Assembly: GCA_016705955.1 (NCBI GenBank)
Contig: JADJKO010000002.1
Location: 310,001 to 374,000 of the forward strand
DNA: 64,000 bases
Source: Flavobacteriales bacterium
GTDB lineage: Bacteria; Bacteroidota; Bacteroidia; Flavobacteriales_F; PHOS-HE28
Reading direction: 5' to 3'
Both the position numbers and the translations under genes were made by a program. Each line of letters begins with the position of its first letter. Position 1 is the stretch's first letter. Below, piece after piece: positions 8,518 to 17,399 of the stretch. A model generated the notes under the pieces. It was not told where the DNA came from. It ran no database searches and saw only the letters and a program-made list of their open reading frames with translations.

Positions 8518-9273
8518 TCAGTCGGTCTTCCTGGTCAACTTCTCCTCGTTCAACCGCATGCGGAGGTTGAGGAACTCGACCAGCACGCTGAAGGCCATGG
8601 CGAAGTAGATGTACCGCTTGTCGATCTCCTCGCCGAAGCCTTCCATCAGCAAGGCCACGCCGATCACCACGAGGAAGGCCAACGCGAGCACCTTCACCGT
8701 AGCGTGCTTGTTCACGAAATCCGAGATGGCGCCGCTGGCGAGCATCATGATCAGCACCGCGATGATCACCGCGAGCGACATGATGATGAGCTGGTTGCTC
8801 ATTCCCACGGCCGTGATCACGGAGTCGAGACTGAATACGATGTCGATGACGATGATCTGGAGGATCACATTCAGCATGCCAGCCACCTTGCGATGAGTGC
8901 CTTCCTTCTCCCGTTTGTGTTCCACTTTGGAACGGATCTCCACCGTCGCCTTCCAGATCAGGAAGAGTCCTCCGATGATCAGGACGAAGTCCCGTCCGCT
9001 GAATTCGTTCTCGCCGACGGTGATCCAAGGATCCTGCAACCCCATGATGAAGCTGATACTGAAGAGCAGCAACAGCCGGGTGATCATGGCAAGCGCAAGG
9101 CCCGTGCGTTGCGCTTTCCGTTGGCGCTCCTTTCCCTCCAGCTCGCCACTGAGGATGCTGATCACGATGATGTTGTCGATCCCCAGCACGATCTCCAGGA
9201 TCGTGAGGGTGAGCAGGGCGATCAGGCCCTCGCTGGTAAGCAGTACCGAAGGGTCGAGTTGGGAGAGGGTCAT
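8518..9273 (-). CDS. TerC family integral membrane protein
   Basis: Polytopic inner-membrane protein of 251 residues in the TerC family, linked to metal ion (often manganese) export and, in other bacteria, tellurite resistance. Two internal signature segments are clear: EIVLGIDNIIVISIL near residues 27-41 and DIVFSLDSVITAVGM near the middle, each with the conserved acidic residue in a helix, plus YIYFAMAFSVLVEFLNLR near the C terminus. A charged loop (KVEHKREKEGTHRK) separates the two halves. Length fits the short TerC form without CBS domains. Its promoter-like box overlaps the stop codon of the glycosyltransferase gene. Confidence 0.92.
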   Translation of the reverse strand: MTLSQLDPSVLLTSEGLIALLTLTILEIVLGIDNIIVISILSGELEGKERQRKAQRTGLALAMITRLLLLFSISFIMGLQDPWITVGENEFSGRDFVLIIGGLFLIWKATVEIRSKVEHKREKEGTHRKVAGMLNVILQIIVIDIVFSLDSVITAVGMSNQLIIMSLAVIIAVLIMMLASGAISDFVNKHATVKVLALAFLVVIGVALLMEGFGEEIDKRYIYFAMAFSVLVEFLNLRMRLNEEKLTRKTD

Positions 9274-9307
9274 GGATGAGCAGGGAGTCGTCGCTGCTTG
9301 GTAGGCG

Positions 9308-9315
9308 CGAAACTA
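9308..9315 (-). promoter_or_regulatory. -7-like box TAGTTTCG for the TerC gene
   Basis: Read on the minus strand the octamer lies 34 bases before the start codon at 9273 and overlaps the TAG stop of the upstream glycosyltransferase gene, implying separate transcription of TerC with a leader of roughly 28 bases. Confidence 0.45.
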
Positions 9316-10857
9316 GTGGGCGGCGGGCGGTCGCGGACGGACCCGTGCGATCACAATGGTCTCGTTCCGGTTCACGGGGTTCAGCCAATGCACCGTGCGG
9401 TCGATCAAACCCGGTTCGGCACGACCGATCTCCGTGACATCGCCGTAGTCGGTGCGCATGCGCTCCATCCGCTCATCCAAGTGATCATCGCCCATGAACA
9501 ACACGATGTCCGGACGGCGCACGATATGCAGGCTATCGAGGTATGCGCCGAGATGGTCGTTCGCGTGTGCGGTTCCCCATGGTATCACTTCCAGACCCCA
9601 TTGCCCCAAGTAGAACAGCGGAGGCAGTGGTGGCGAGTCCTCTTCGGTATCGTCCAGGATCAAGCCGGTGATGGGGCCTTGCGCACGGAGCGAGTAGAGC
9701 GCCTCCACGCGGCTGCGCTTGCTGTAGGTGGTGCTCAGTACGGGCAATAGCAGCAGGTTGATGGACCATGCGAATACCAACCCACCGCGCCACAGGCCGA
9801 TCCGTGCGGACCACCACTGGGAAGCGTTGCGCCACTGCTCCCATGCCACAAAGCCAAGGACGAAGAACAGCGGTACGATGGGAAGCAGGAATCGCTCTTG
9901 CTTATTGGGGAAGTACGAATGGATCGCGAGGAAGAGGAATACGGGTAGCCACAACAACAGCGGTGACGTGCGACGGAAGAATCCGAAGAGGACCGCGAGA
10001 CTTAGCGGCGGAATGAAGATCCCGGCAAGTAGCAACAGGTAGTTATACCAAGGAAGCACACCATACGTGGTGGTGTTGGCCAAGTTGTACATCACGTACT
10101 GCGTCAACTCCGCGAATGGCCGTCCCCATAGGAAGAAGTCGATGCCGCCCTGGATCACCCCGAGGGGGATGAGCACGCCCGCTCCGTAGGAGAATGCTTG
10201 CATCCATCGTCGTTGGAAAAGCAAGGCCAAGCCAGGTCCCACCGCGAAGAAGATCGTTTGGAAACGCACGTTCATCGCTAGCCCGATCCAGACCCCGGCG
10301 ATCAACGCATCCTTCCATGTCGGACCATCGGTGGATCGGATCAGTCGCCATGCGCCGAGCATCAGGAAAGGGATGCAGGCCACTTCCACGAGGTTGCGCA
10401 CAGCGAGGAACGGCATGAAACAGAAGAGCGCCAGAAAGAGGCCGGTGCGCCACGCGATCACCGCATCGCCGAGCCGCAATGCGATCCGGTAGCCCGCACG
10501 CACCACGATCAAGCTCCACAGCGCGTGCAACAGGCGCACAACGATCATCAGCGTCTTCGGGTCGGTGATCCCGATCGCCTTCAACCCACTGAACAGGAGG
10601 TAGTGCAACCCGACATAGAAGAAACTGTGCCCGCTCGGCGTGGGGTCAGCGCCTTGGTTCCACGGCAACCAGTCGTTGTAGTCGAAGCCGTTGACCCAAC
10701 TCCCGGCGGCATCGATGATGAGGAAGTGATCATCGTGCGCGAAGTAGCCTTGGCTGAGGACCGCCGCGACCAAGCGAGGGATCAACGCGATCAGCGTGAG
10801 AACGCCTAATGCATTCAGCGGGGGAATGTTCCAGAACCGCGTGATGCGCCCGATCAT
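9313..10857 (-). CDS. GT-C fold membrane glycosyltransferase (mannosyltransferase-like)
   Basis: Membrane glycosyltransferase of 514 residues using a polyprenyl-phosphate sugar donor, as expected for GT-C enzymes; acceptor unknown. The N-terminal helix (LNALGVLTLIALIPRLVAAV) is followed by a periplasmic loop with the acidic motif AHDDHF, typical of GT-C catalytic loops (related to Alg9/PIG-B or ArnT types), and about ten further hydrophobic segments. A C-terminal soluble region contains a nucleotide-free alpha/beta portion (VLFMGDDHLDERMERM). The frame is open to 11058, but the ATG at 10857 is preferred: it precedes the first helix and a -7-like box lies four bases upstream. Exact family (GT22, GT39 or GT83) is uncertain. 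Confidence 0.75.
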   Translation of the reverse strand: MIGRITRFWNIPPLNALGVLTLIALIPRLVAAVLSQGYFAHDDHFLIIDAAGSWVNGFDYNDWLPWNQGADPTPSGHSFFYVGLHYLLFSGLKAIGITDPKTLMIVVRLLHALWSLIVVRAGYRIALRLGDAVIAWRTGLFLALFCFMPFLAVRNLVEVACIPFLMLGAWRLIRSTDGPTWKDALIAGVWIGLAMNVRFQTIFFAVGPGLALLFQRRWMQAFSYGAGVLIPLGVIQGGIDFFLWGRPFAELTQYVMYNLANTTTYGVLPWYNYLLLLAGIFIPPLSLAVLFGFFRRTSPLLLWLPVFLFLAIHSYFPNKQERFLLPIVPLFFVLGFVAWEQWRNASQWWSARIGLWRGGLVFAWSINLLLLPVLSTTYSKRSRVEALYSLRAQGPITGLILDDTEEDSPPLPPLFYLGQWGLEVIPWGTAHANDHLGAYLDSLHIVRRPDIVLFMGDDHLDERMERMRTDYGDVTEIGRAEPGLIDRTVHWLNPVNRNETIVIARVRPRPPAAH

Positions 10858-10861
10858 GGTG

Positions 10862-10869
10862 CGAAGATG
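10862..10869 (-). promoter_or_regulatory. -7-like box CATCTTCG for the glycosyltransferase gene
   Basis: Ends four bases before the ATG at 10857, which implies a leaderless message and decides between that start and the longer frame. The rest of the 232-base divergent region to 11090 shows no other clear signal. Confidence 0.5.
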
Positions 10870-11089
10870 CTGTTTGCATCGGAGGTTGCCATCCACACTT
10901 TTGTGCCAACGCTTCGGCGCGATCAACTTCATGAGGGCCGTGTAGCCGGGGATCGCGAAGCGGCACACTACGGGATGAAGGATGGGCTTGAGGATCATCG
11001 CGCCATTGGAGGATCTTAACAGGATGGACTGATCCTTGTTAGGTCCCCCGCATTCCAAATCGCCACCTTTACCACATCATCCAACAACC

Positions 11090-11575
11090 ATGAAGAAGCC
11101 CCTACTCGTTACCCTTACCGCACTACTCACCTTCGCTTGCACCAATGTCCCAACGGATATGGCCGCTCAGGAGAAGTCCAATGTCACCAGTTACGGCGCG
11201 CCCATCACTGCGGATGGTGCCATCTCCACTGCCGACATGGTGAAGCGGATGACCACCGTGGATTCGCTCGCCACCAAGGTGGAGTGCGAGATCATCACCA
11301 GCTGCACCAAGAAAGGTTGCTGGATGGATGTGAAACTTCCCGACGGGTCCGCCATGAAAGTGCGCTTCAAGGACTACGGCTTCTTCGTTCCCAAGCAAGG
11401 CTTGGAGGGCAGGCACGCGGTGATGCAGGGCTATGCGAGCAAGGAGACCACCGATGTAGCCACGTTGCGCCACTACGCGGAGGATGCGGGCAAGAGCAAG
11501 GAGGAGATCGAGAAGATCACCGAACCGGAAACGAGCCTGATGTTCCTCGCGGACGGTGTGTTGATCACGTTCTGA
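11090..11575 (+). CDS. DUF4920 domain lipoprotein
   Basis: Small exported protein of 161 residues with the DUF4920 fold found almost only in Bacteroidota; biochemical role unknown. Residues 1-16 form a signal peptide ending LLTFAC, so Cys16 is probably lipidated although the lipobox is not ideal. The family core is visible: KVECEIITSCTKKGCWMDV with two cysteines, then VRFKDYGFFVP. Bases before the ATG are AC-rich (CCAACAACC), as in several other genes here. The PAP2 gene follows after three bases and the isoaspartyl peptidase after that, so the three may form one operon, although a strong hairpin lies at the next junction. Confidence 0.85.
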   Translation: MKKPLLVTLTALLTFACTNVPTDMAAQEKSNVTSYGAPITADGAISTADMVKRMTTVDSLATKVECEIITSCTKKGCWMDVKLPDGSAMKVRFKDYGFFVPKQGLEGRHAVMQGYASKETTDVATLRHYAEDAGKSKEEIEKITEPETSLMFLADGVLITF

Positions 11576-11578
11576 TCC

Positions 11579-12337
11579 GTGAACGGATCGCGAACCTTTC
11601 GCACAAGGCCCGGAGCATTCCTCCGGGCCTTGTGCATTCTGCTCAGTGCGCCATCGCTCGGTTCGGCACAGACGTCACATGAATTGGTATTGGGTCGCGA
11701 GATCGGCTTCGTTTCCACGGGCCTGGCATTCCACGGGTTGAGCCTCTTGCTCGCGCACAACAACGCGGATCGGCAAACACCCATGATCGACATCGGACGT
11801 GTTCCGGGTATCGACCGCGTTGCTACGCGTCAGTGGAGTTTGGCCGCGCACCGACAGAGCAATGTGTTGTTCGGTCTTGCCGCCGCTGCTTCAATAGCAG
11901 GCGGGATCGTGAACCAACATGGAGAACGTCCTCTACTGCCCGTGGCGATCGTAGCAGAAGCCGGGCTTCTCACTTCGGGTTTGACCAATACCGTGAAGGA
12001 ACTTGTCAGGCGGCCGCGACCCTATCTCTACAACACCGACGTCCCTTCTTCGGCGTACCGAAGTAGCGAGGACTATGTGAGTTTCTGGAGCGGCCATACA
12101 GCGAACCTCGCGGCGATCACCTTCGCCACGGCCTGCATGGTGCAACGATCCGATGCTTCGCCGAACGCGAAGACCTTCACATGGATCGGCGCGGCAGCGG
12201 CTCCAGCGGCCATGGCGTACTTGCGTGTAAGAGCCGGTCGGCATTTCCCCACCGATGTGTTGACAGGCTATGTCGTGGGCGCTTTGGTGGGTGTTGTGGT
12301 CCCCTACTTTCACCGCTCCGAGAACAGACCACACTGA
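11579..12337 (+). CDS. PAP2 superfamily phosphatase
   Basis: Phosphatidic-acid-phosphatase-type enzyme (252 residues) that would dephosphorylate a lipid or polyprenyl phosphate at the outer face of the membrane. All three active-site motifs are present: KELVRRPRP (about residues 139-147), SFWSGHTA (about 168-175, catalytic His) and RVRAGRHFPTD (about 217-227). The start is GTG at 11579, needed to include a plausible signal or anchor segment (ALCILLSAPSLGSAQ); no ATG is available. The first 20 codons are encoded by a 15-bp perfect hairpin. The stop is one base from the next ATG, indicating translational coupling with the isoaspartyl peptidase. Confidence 0.85.
   Translation: MNGSRTFRTRPGAFLRALCILLSAPSLGSAQTSHELVLGREIGFVSTGLAFHGLSLLLAHNNADRQTPMIDIGRVPGIDRVATRQWSLAAHRQSNVLFGLAAAASIAGGIVNQHGERPLLPVAIVAEAGLLTSGLTNTVKELVRRPRPYLYNTDVPSSAYRSSEDYVSFWSGHTANLAAITFATACMVQRSDASPNAKTFTWIGAAAAPAAMAYLRVRAGRHFPTDVLTGYVVGALVGVVVPYFHRSENRPH
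11601..11635. terminator. 15-bp perfect hairpin inside the PAP2 signal-peptide coding region
   Basis: GCACAAGGCCCGGAG (11601-11615) is exactly complementary to 11621-11635 around the loop CATTC. The shape is that of an intrinsic terminator for the DUF4920 gene, but no T run follows and the sequence is translated as the start of the PAP2 protein. It may attenuate the downstream genes. Confidence 0.5.
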
Positions 12338-12338
12338 T

Positions 12339-13265
12339 ATGAACAGGATCGCCCTTGCGATACACGGTGGAGCGGGCACCATCTCCCCGGAAGTGATGAC
12401 GCCGAGCCGCGAGAAGATCTACCGCGCGGCCTTGGAATTATCGTTGCAACGTGGGTATGCCGCGTTAGCGCAAGGCGGTTCCGCCCTCGATGTCGTGGAG
12501 GTCGCTGTTCGGGCCTTGGAGGACTCGCCACTCTTCAACGCGGGAAAGGGATCCGTCTTCAACGCCGATGGACAGCATGAAATGGACGCGAGTCTGATGA
12601 ACGGGAGCGATCTGCGCGCGGGCGCGGTGGCCGGTGTGCAGAACGTGAAGAACCCGATCTCCTTGGCGCGGCGCGTCATGGAGAAGAGCAACCATGTGCT
12701 CATCAGCGGATCGGGTGCCTTCGAGTTCGCGCACAAGCAGAAGGTTGAACTGGAGGACGACCAATACTTCTTCGATCAGTTCCGGTACGACCAGTGGAAG
12801 GAGGCCGTGGGCACCGATACCGTTCAACTCGACCACAGCGATAAGGAGAAGAAGTTCGGCACGGTGGGAGCGGTGGCGCGTGATGTGAACGGACACCTGG
12901 CAGCCGCCACCAGCACTGGCGGTATGACGAACAAGAAGTGGCAGCGCATCGGCGATAGTCCGATCATCGGTGCAGGCACCTATGCGAACGATGCCAGCTG
13001 TGCGGTGAGTTGCACCGGCCACGGCGAGAGTTTCATCCGGGCGGTGGCCGCACATGACGTACACGCACTCATGTTGTACAAAGGGCTTTCACTTGAGGAA
13101 GCCGTCCGGATGGTGGTCCACGAAAAGCTACCGCCATTGGATGGTGATGGCGGTTTGATCGCTGTGGATCACAACGGCAACATCGTCCTCGACTTCAATT
13201 GCTCGGGAATGTATCGCGGGCACGTGGGCGCCGATGGCGAGTTCCACACAGCGATCTTTCGCTGA
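12339..13265 (+). CDS. Isoaspartyl peptidase/L-asparaginase (Ntn hydrolase)
   Basis: Plant-type asparaginase of 308 residues that hydrolyses beta-aspartyl dipeptides and, usually more weakly, asparagine. The precursor self-cleaves before a threonine: the motif KKFGTVGAVARD puts that Thr at residue 175, with STGGMTNK and GTGxY-like GAGTYANDAS and TGHGE further on, all as in the family. The N terminus IALAIHGGAGTI is typical of a cytoplasmic form without signal peptide. Because beta-Asp-Arg is the product of cyanophycinase, the presence of cphB and cphA within 9 kb suggests that this enzyme completes cyanophycin breakdown; that link is inference. Confidence 0.93.
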   Translation: MNRIALAIHGGAGTISPEVMTPSREKIYRAALELSLQRGYAALAQGGSALDVVEVAVRALEDSPLFNAGKGSVFNADGQHEMDASLMNGSDLRAGAVAGVQNVKNPISLARRVMEKSNHVLISGSGAFEFAHKQKVELEDDQYFFDQFRYDQWKEAVGTDTVQLDHSDKEKKFGTVGAVARDVNGHLAAATSTGGMTNKKWQRIGDSPIIGAGTYANDASCAVSCTGHGESFIRAVAAHDVHALMLYKGLSLEEAVRMVVHEKLPPLDGDGGLIAVDHNGNIVLDFNCSGMYRGHVGADGEFHTAIFR

Positions 13266-13270
13266 TCGGA

Positions 13271-14397
13271 TCAGGACTGTTCCGTCCCGTCGTGAGCAGA
13301 TGGTTTCGAGAAGCGCGGCAAGTTCCAATGCAAGCGCTTTGCCTTCGGCGTGTCGATCTCTTCACCCAATAGATACCCCCACGGTGAAGGGAAGGAACGC
13401 TGTCGCACACCACTTTCAACATGCCGGTGAGCGGGATGGCCAGCACCATACCGGCGATCCCCCACAAGGTCCCGAAGCCGATCAACGCCAACATGCTCGC
13501 CAATGGATTGATGCTCACACTGCTGCCCACCACCTTCGGGGTGATGAAGTTGTTGTCCAGGAACTGCACCACCAGGCAGACCCCCAGTGCTGCAAGAGCG
13601 TACCACGCGGAATCCTTCGTGACCAAGGCGATGAACATCGGCAACAAACTGCCGATCCATGCGCCGATGTAAGGGATCACATTGAGGAACGCGAGGATGA
13701 AGCCGAGTAGCACGGCGTACTTCAACCCGATGGAGAGGAAGCCGATGGAGCACAACGTGCCGAAGATCAAGGCGACTGTGAGCACTCCGCGCAGGTACTT
13801 CCGCGAAAGGTGACTGATGCGCACCATCATCCCGAGGATCGCGCCTTCCTGCGTGCTGCCCAACCGTTTGAAGAAGATCCGGAACCGATCCTTCAGCAAC
13901 AACATCAGGAAGACGAAGAAGGGGATGGGAACCACCACAGCGAGAACGGTCCCGGTACCGGAGAACAGCTTGATCGCGGCCTGACCACCCCAACTGGCCA
14001 TGCCGGAAACGTGCTCGTTGAACCACAGGATCTGTTCCCGCCGATCCAGTGTTGTGCGGTTCTCGATCCATCGGAAAAGTACTTCGCTCTTGCTCGCGAA
14101 TTTCTCCTGAAGCAATGGAAGCTCCGCGCCGAAACTGGTGAGTTGGTAGCCCAGAACGAAGAAGAGGCCCAGCACCAACAGGATCAGCGCGAGCGTGGCC
14201 ACCATCGCACCGGCCCAACGAGGGATCCATCGCTCCATGGATCGTGCGAAGGGGAGGAGCAGGAAGGCGAACAGTCCGGAGACGACGATCAACAGGATCA
14301 GATCGCGACCGAAGTACAGAACCGTGATGCTGAGCACCAGCGCGAGCAGCACGTTCACATAGCGCTGAAGGGTATCACTTCCGGAAGTGAAAGGCAT
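13271..14397 (-). CDS. AI-2E/PerM family permease, frameshifted near the C terminus
   Basis: Polytopic membrane protein of the AI-2E transporter (DUF20, PerM/YhhT) family; transported substrate unknown. Helices cover residues 10-90, a soluble loop of about 80 residues follows, then the conserved C-terminal helices with FLNVIPYIGAWIG and NNFITPKVVGSSVSINPL. After KVVCDSVPSLH the frame changes: as read it runs to 13195 with an arginine-rich tail overlapping the isoaspartyl peptidase gene, while the adjacent frame gives PWGYLLGEEIDTP, the expected family ending, and stops at 13271. One G missing near 13382-13384 explains this, and the interval plus one base is exactly 376 codons. Sequencing error and real mutation cannot be told apart. 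Confidence 0.82.
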
Positions 14398-14401
14398 GCG
14401 T

Positions 14402-14409
14402 CGAAGGTA
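14402..14409 (-). promoter_or_regulatory. -7-like box TACCTTCG for the AI-2E permease gene
   Basis: Ends four bases before the ATG at 14397 and lies in the 19-base gap after the DUF3817 stop, so the permease can be transcribed as a leaderless message apart from its neighbour. Confidence 0.5.
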
Positions 14410-14416
14410 GATGCGC

Positions 14417-14701
14417 TCAACGCAGCCACTTACGCTCCATCACGAACGTGCCGAAGGGCAGGACCGAAGCGAACCCGAGCCCGATGATCCGTTCACCGTC
14501 CCACTTCAACTTCGTGAACAGGGGCACGGCCGCGATCCAGTACCAGACGAAGAGCACACCGTGCGCCCAGCCGACCACCTTCACGGCCATGGGCATGTCC
14601 GCCATGTACTTCAGCGGCATGGCCACGCCGAGCAGCACGAGGAAACTGACGCCTTCGAGGATCGCGACGGTGCGGAAGCGGCGGATGATGGGGGAGGACA
14701 T
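14417..14701 (-). CDS. DUF3817 small membrane protein
   Basis: Integral membrane protein of 94 residues in the DUF3817 family, function unknown. The family pattern is clear: EGVSFLVLLGVAMPLKYMAD, then VKVVGWAHGVLFVWYW and the ending PFGTFVMERKWL. Three membrane segments are predicted. The frame continues to 14728, but the ATG at 14701 (MSSPIIRRFRT) is chosen because a -7-like box ends four bases before it. It precedes the permease gene by 19 bases; no functional link is evident. Confidence 0.87.
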   Translation of the reverse strand: MSSPIIRRFRTVAILEGVSFLVLLGVAMPLKYMADMPMAVKVVGWAHGVLFVWYWIAAVPLFTKLKWDGERIIGLGFASVLPFGTFVMERKWLR

Positions 14702-14705
14702 GATG

Positions 14706-14713
14706 CGAAGATG
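14706..14713 (-). promoter_or_regulatory. -7-like box CATCTTCG for the DUF3817 gene
   Basis: Four-base spacing to the ATG at 14701; identical octamer and spacing to the glycosyltransferase promoter at 10862. Confidence 0.5.
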
Positions 14714-14767
14714 CATCGAACCGGTCACAGCGATTGCAGTATACCTATGCTCCAGCTCCGTCGGGGG

Positions 14768-17276
14768 CTATTCGAGGATGATCTTCCGGACGATGCGGCG
14801 ACCGGTTCCTAGCAAGACTTCGCACAAGTACTCGCCTCTTGCCGCACGTCCCAATTGAACCGTAACGAGGTTGCTGGATCCCACTTCCCGTAAGTCGAAA
14901 ACGATGCGACCGCTGCCGTGGAAGACACGAACACCTCGGATGATATCCGGGCCTTCCACCTCAACCAGAAACTCCCGATCGCTGGGATTTGGACAAACGT
15001 TGAAGCCCCTAGGAAGCACTTCCACTTCACCCGTGCTCGGGTTGTTGATCCAGCTTTCGAAACCAGTGGGGACGGACCACGCAGCAAGAAGATTCCGCTG
15101 CACATCATCGACGGCATATAGACCACCAAAGCAGAATAGCATGTCGTAGGAACGAAGACCGAGTCTGGAGTTGTTGACGAAATTGATGGTGGCCACCCAA
15201 GGTGGCGGAATCTCGGGGTAGCTGGAACTGGTCACCCCCAGCCTACCGACAAAATGCCCATTCAATGAGTCCGGCCCTGAGACGAACAATACACCACGGT
15301 CCACCGCAACGTTTCCAATGATCGGGCCTTCTGCGTTGCAGTTCCAATTGGCCAGAACCTCTGCAGTGGAGATCCTCAAGGCCGCAACTCGTTTATGATA
15401 GGAACCATTCACGGTAACAAAAGTGCCCGATATGAACAACGTATCACCGGCGGTTTCGGCGCAATGAACGGTGGCTGATGGTCCAATACTGGCCGCGAAC
15501 GATTGGACAGCTCCCGAGCCCGGATCTAGCGCTACAAGGCTCTGCCTTGGAATACCGTTGACGCTACTGAAGCTCCCGCAGGCGAATATTCTGGTACCAT
15601 CAAAGTGGAGATCCTCGATCACGAGTCCGTTGCCGACCACGTTCGCCTGCCATGCGCTGATCAGGCTACCGGTCGTTGCATTGAGCGCGGCAAGACGTTG
15701 TCGCGCCACACCATTGACCGTGCTGAATTGGCCTCCTATGTACAATACGTTGCCAACACGTAGAATGCTGTTCACTCGGCCATCGACATTCGCCTGCCAG
15801 GTCAATAGCTCACCTGTGGATTTGCTCACGGCAGCTATGTTGTTCCTACCCACTCCATCAACCTGAGAAAACCCGCCAGCAAGGAAGAGAGTGTCACCCT
15901 TTTGGGCGAGGGTCATGACCACCTCGGGGTGCCCAGATCGAATAACCTGACCCTCTCCACGGCAACGGCTTACCGGAGATCATGTCGAATGCAGCGAGTT
16001 TGTCATGGCGCCTGACACCAACATCCGTGAAGCCTCCGCCGATGTACATGAAACTCCCAAGACGCGCGAGTGTGAGAACATGCCACCCATAGGTGCTTGG
16101 ATCCCAAGCGTTGGCGGCGCCCGTTGTTCTGTCCAGCGCGGCAGCATCATAGCGCCAGACATTCGGGTTGCCGATCCGTGTGAAATCCCCTCCCAGATAA
16201 ACGATGTCCGGGGTCACCACGATCGAACTCACCCAACCTTGGTCCGTGATCCCTGCATCCCAAGCCAAGGCGTTGTTGAAATCCGACGAAAGCAGTAAAG
16301 CCGCGACCCCGCGACGGGTTGATCCACCAACAAAGTTGAAACTGCCACCAACGAATGCGGTATCACCACTTAACGCGATCGCATGGACAGCTCCTCCTGC
16401 ATTTGGGTTCCACGAAGTCGGTTCGCCGGTAGTCCCAAACAGTGAGGCTATGTTGGCCCTGCCAACGCCGTTCACAAAACTGAAATCGCCGCCAACATAC
16501 AGCAGCCCATCTCTGTATTCCGTTGTGTAGATCGCTCCGGAACTCAGCCCACCAACCCAAGGAATCGCGTTCCCGATGTCTTGATCGATCGCAGCGACGT
16601 CGGAACGGTTCTGTCCGCCGGCTGACGTGAAGTCGCCACCGATGAACACCAGCGCATCCCCTGCGGATAGGGAAAGAACCGGGCCATCCGTGCCTGAGGA
16701 GGAACACCAATCCAAGAGCTGTTGCGTAGTGATGTCATACGCTGCAAGATTGGAGCGTGCTTCACCTTCCGCCTCATCGAACGATCCACCAACGTACAAT
16801 ACCCCGTTCTCGATCGTCATCCCATGGATGGTTCCGTGAACACCTTCAGGCGCCCACGACAAGTCCAAACTCCCATTAACATGCAGTCGGGCAAGCCCAT
16901 TCCTATTATGGCCTCCGATCGTTGTGAATGATCCGCCAATGAACCAGCCAGAGGTGCCGTCAGGAATGGATACTACGACACTGCTGTTCGGGGTATCGTG
17001 CTCAACGCCCGGCCAGCCCGCTCCACCATCCTCGACCACACTACCGTACGAAGTTGGGACCGGGGCCTTGAAAGATGGCCAACCGGCATTGAAATCTCCT
17101 GCTATGTACAGTGTGTGTGATGACGTGTCTACCAACGCCGAGGAAACGCCGCCCGACTGAAATCCCTGCCACCAATCTATCAATAGCTCCGGTGTCTGGG
17201 CATGCAGGGAACCGCAACAAAATGCCACTAAGAGGTGAACGGTGCGTCGCCTGTTGGGAATTTCGGGTCGGCTCAT
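14768..17276 (-). CDS. Secreted delta-60-type beta-propeller protein with T9SS type A domain, frameshifted
   Basis: Type IX secretion cargo of about 835 residues, split into two frames. The first part has a signal peptide (HLLVAFCCGSLHAQ) and many repeats of about 45-60 residues of the form LYVGGDFSFVNGVGRANIA, the delta-60/propeller repeat. The second part continues the same repeats and ends in a typical T9SS type A domain (NVCPNPSDREFLVEVEG to RGEYLCEVLL and RKIILE). Removing one base in the CCC run at 15951-15953 joins them as PLPWRGQVIRSGHPEVVM, and the span minus one base equals 836 codons. Start ATG at 17276 follows a CATATTTA box by five bases. The role of such proteins at the cell surface is unknown. 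Confidence 0.8.
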
Positions 17277-17281
17277 CGCTG

Positions 17282-17289
17282 TAAATATG
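17282..17289 (-). promoter_or_regulatory. -7-like box CATATTTA for the beta-propeller gene
   Basis: Weak match to the consensus, but placed five bases before the ATG at 17276. The remaining bases up to the cphB stop at 17400 show nothing else. Confidence 0.3.
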
Positions 17290-17399
17290 AAGAAAAGAAC
17301 AAGTTACGAATTGCATGGTGTATTCGCTGCCAGCTACTTGTGATCCCAACGCCTCGTGCACTGTTGGAGTTCGTATCGTCCTCATCACGGACCGACCGT

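Noticed and set aside
13195..13270. Arginine-rich C-terminal tail of the AI-2E permease overlapping the isoaspartyl peptidase gene
   Set aside because: The conserved family ending lies in the adjacent frame, so the tail results from a one-base frameshift.
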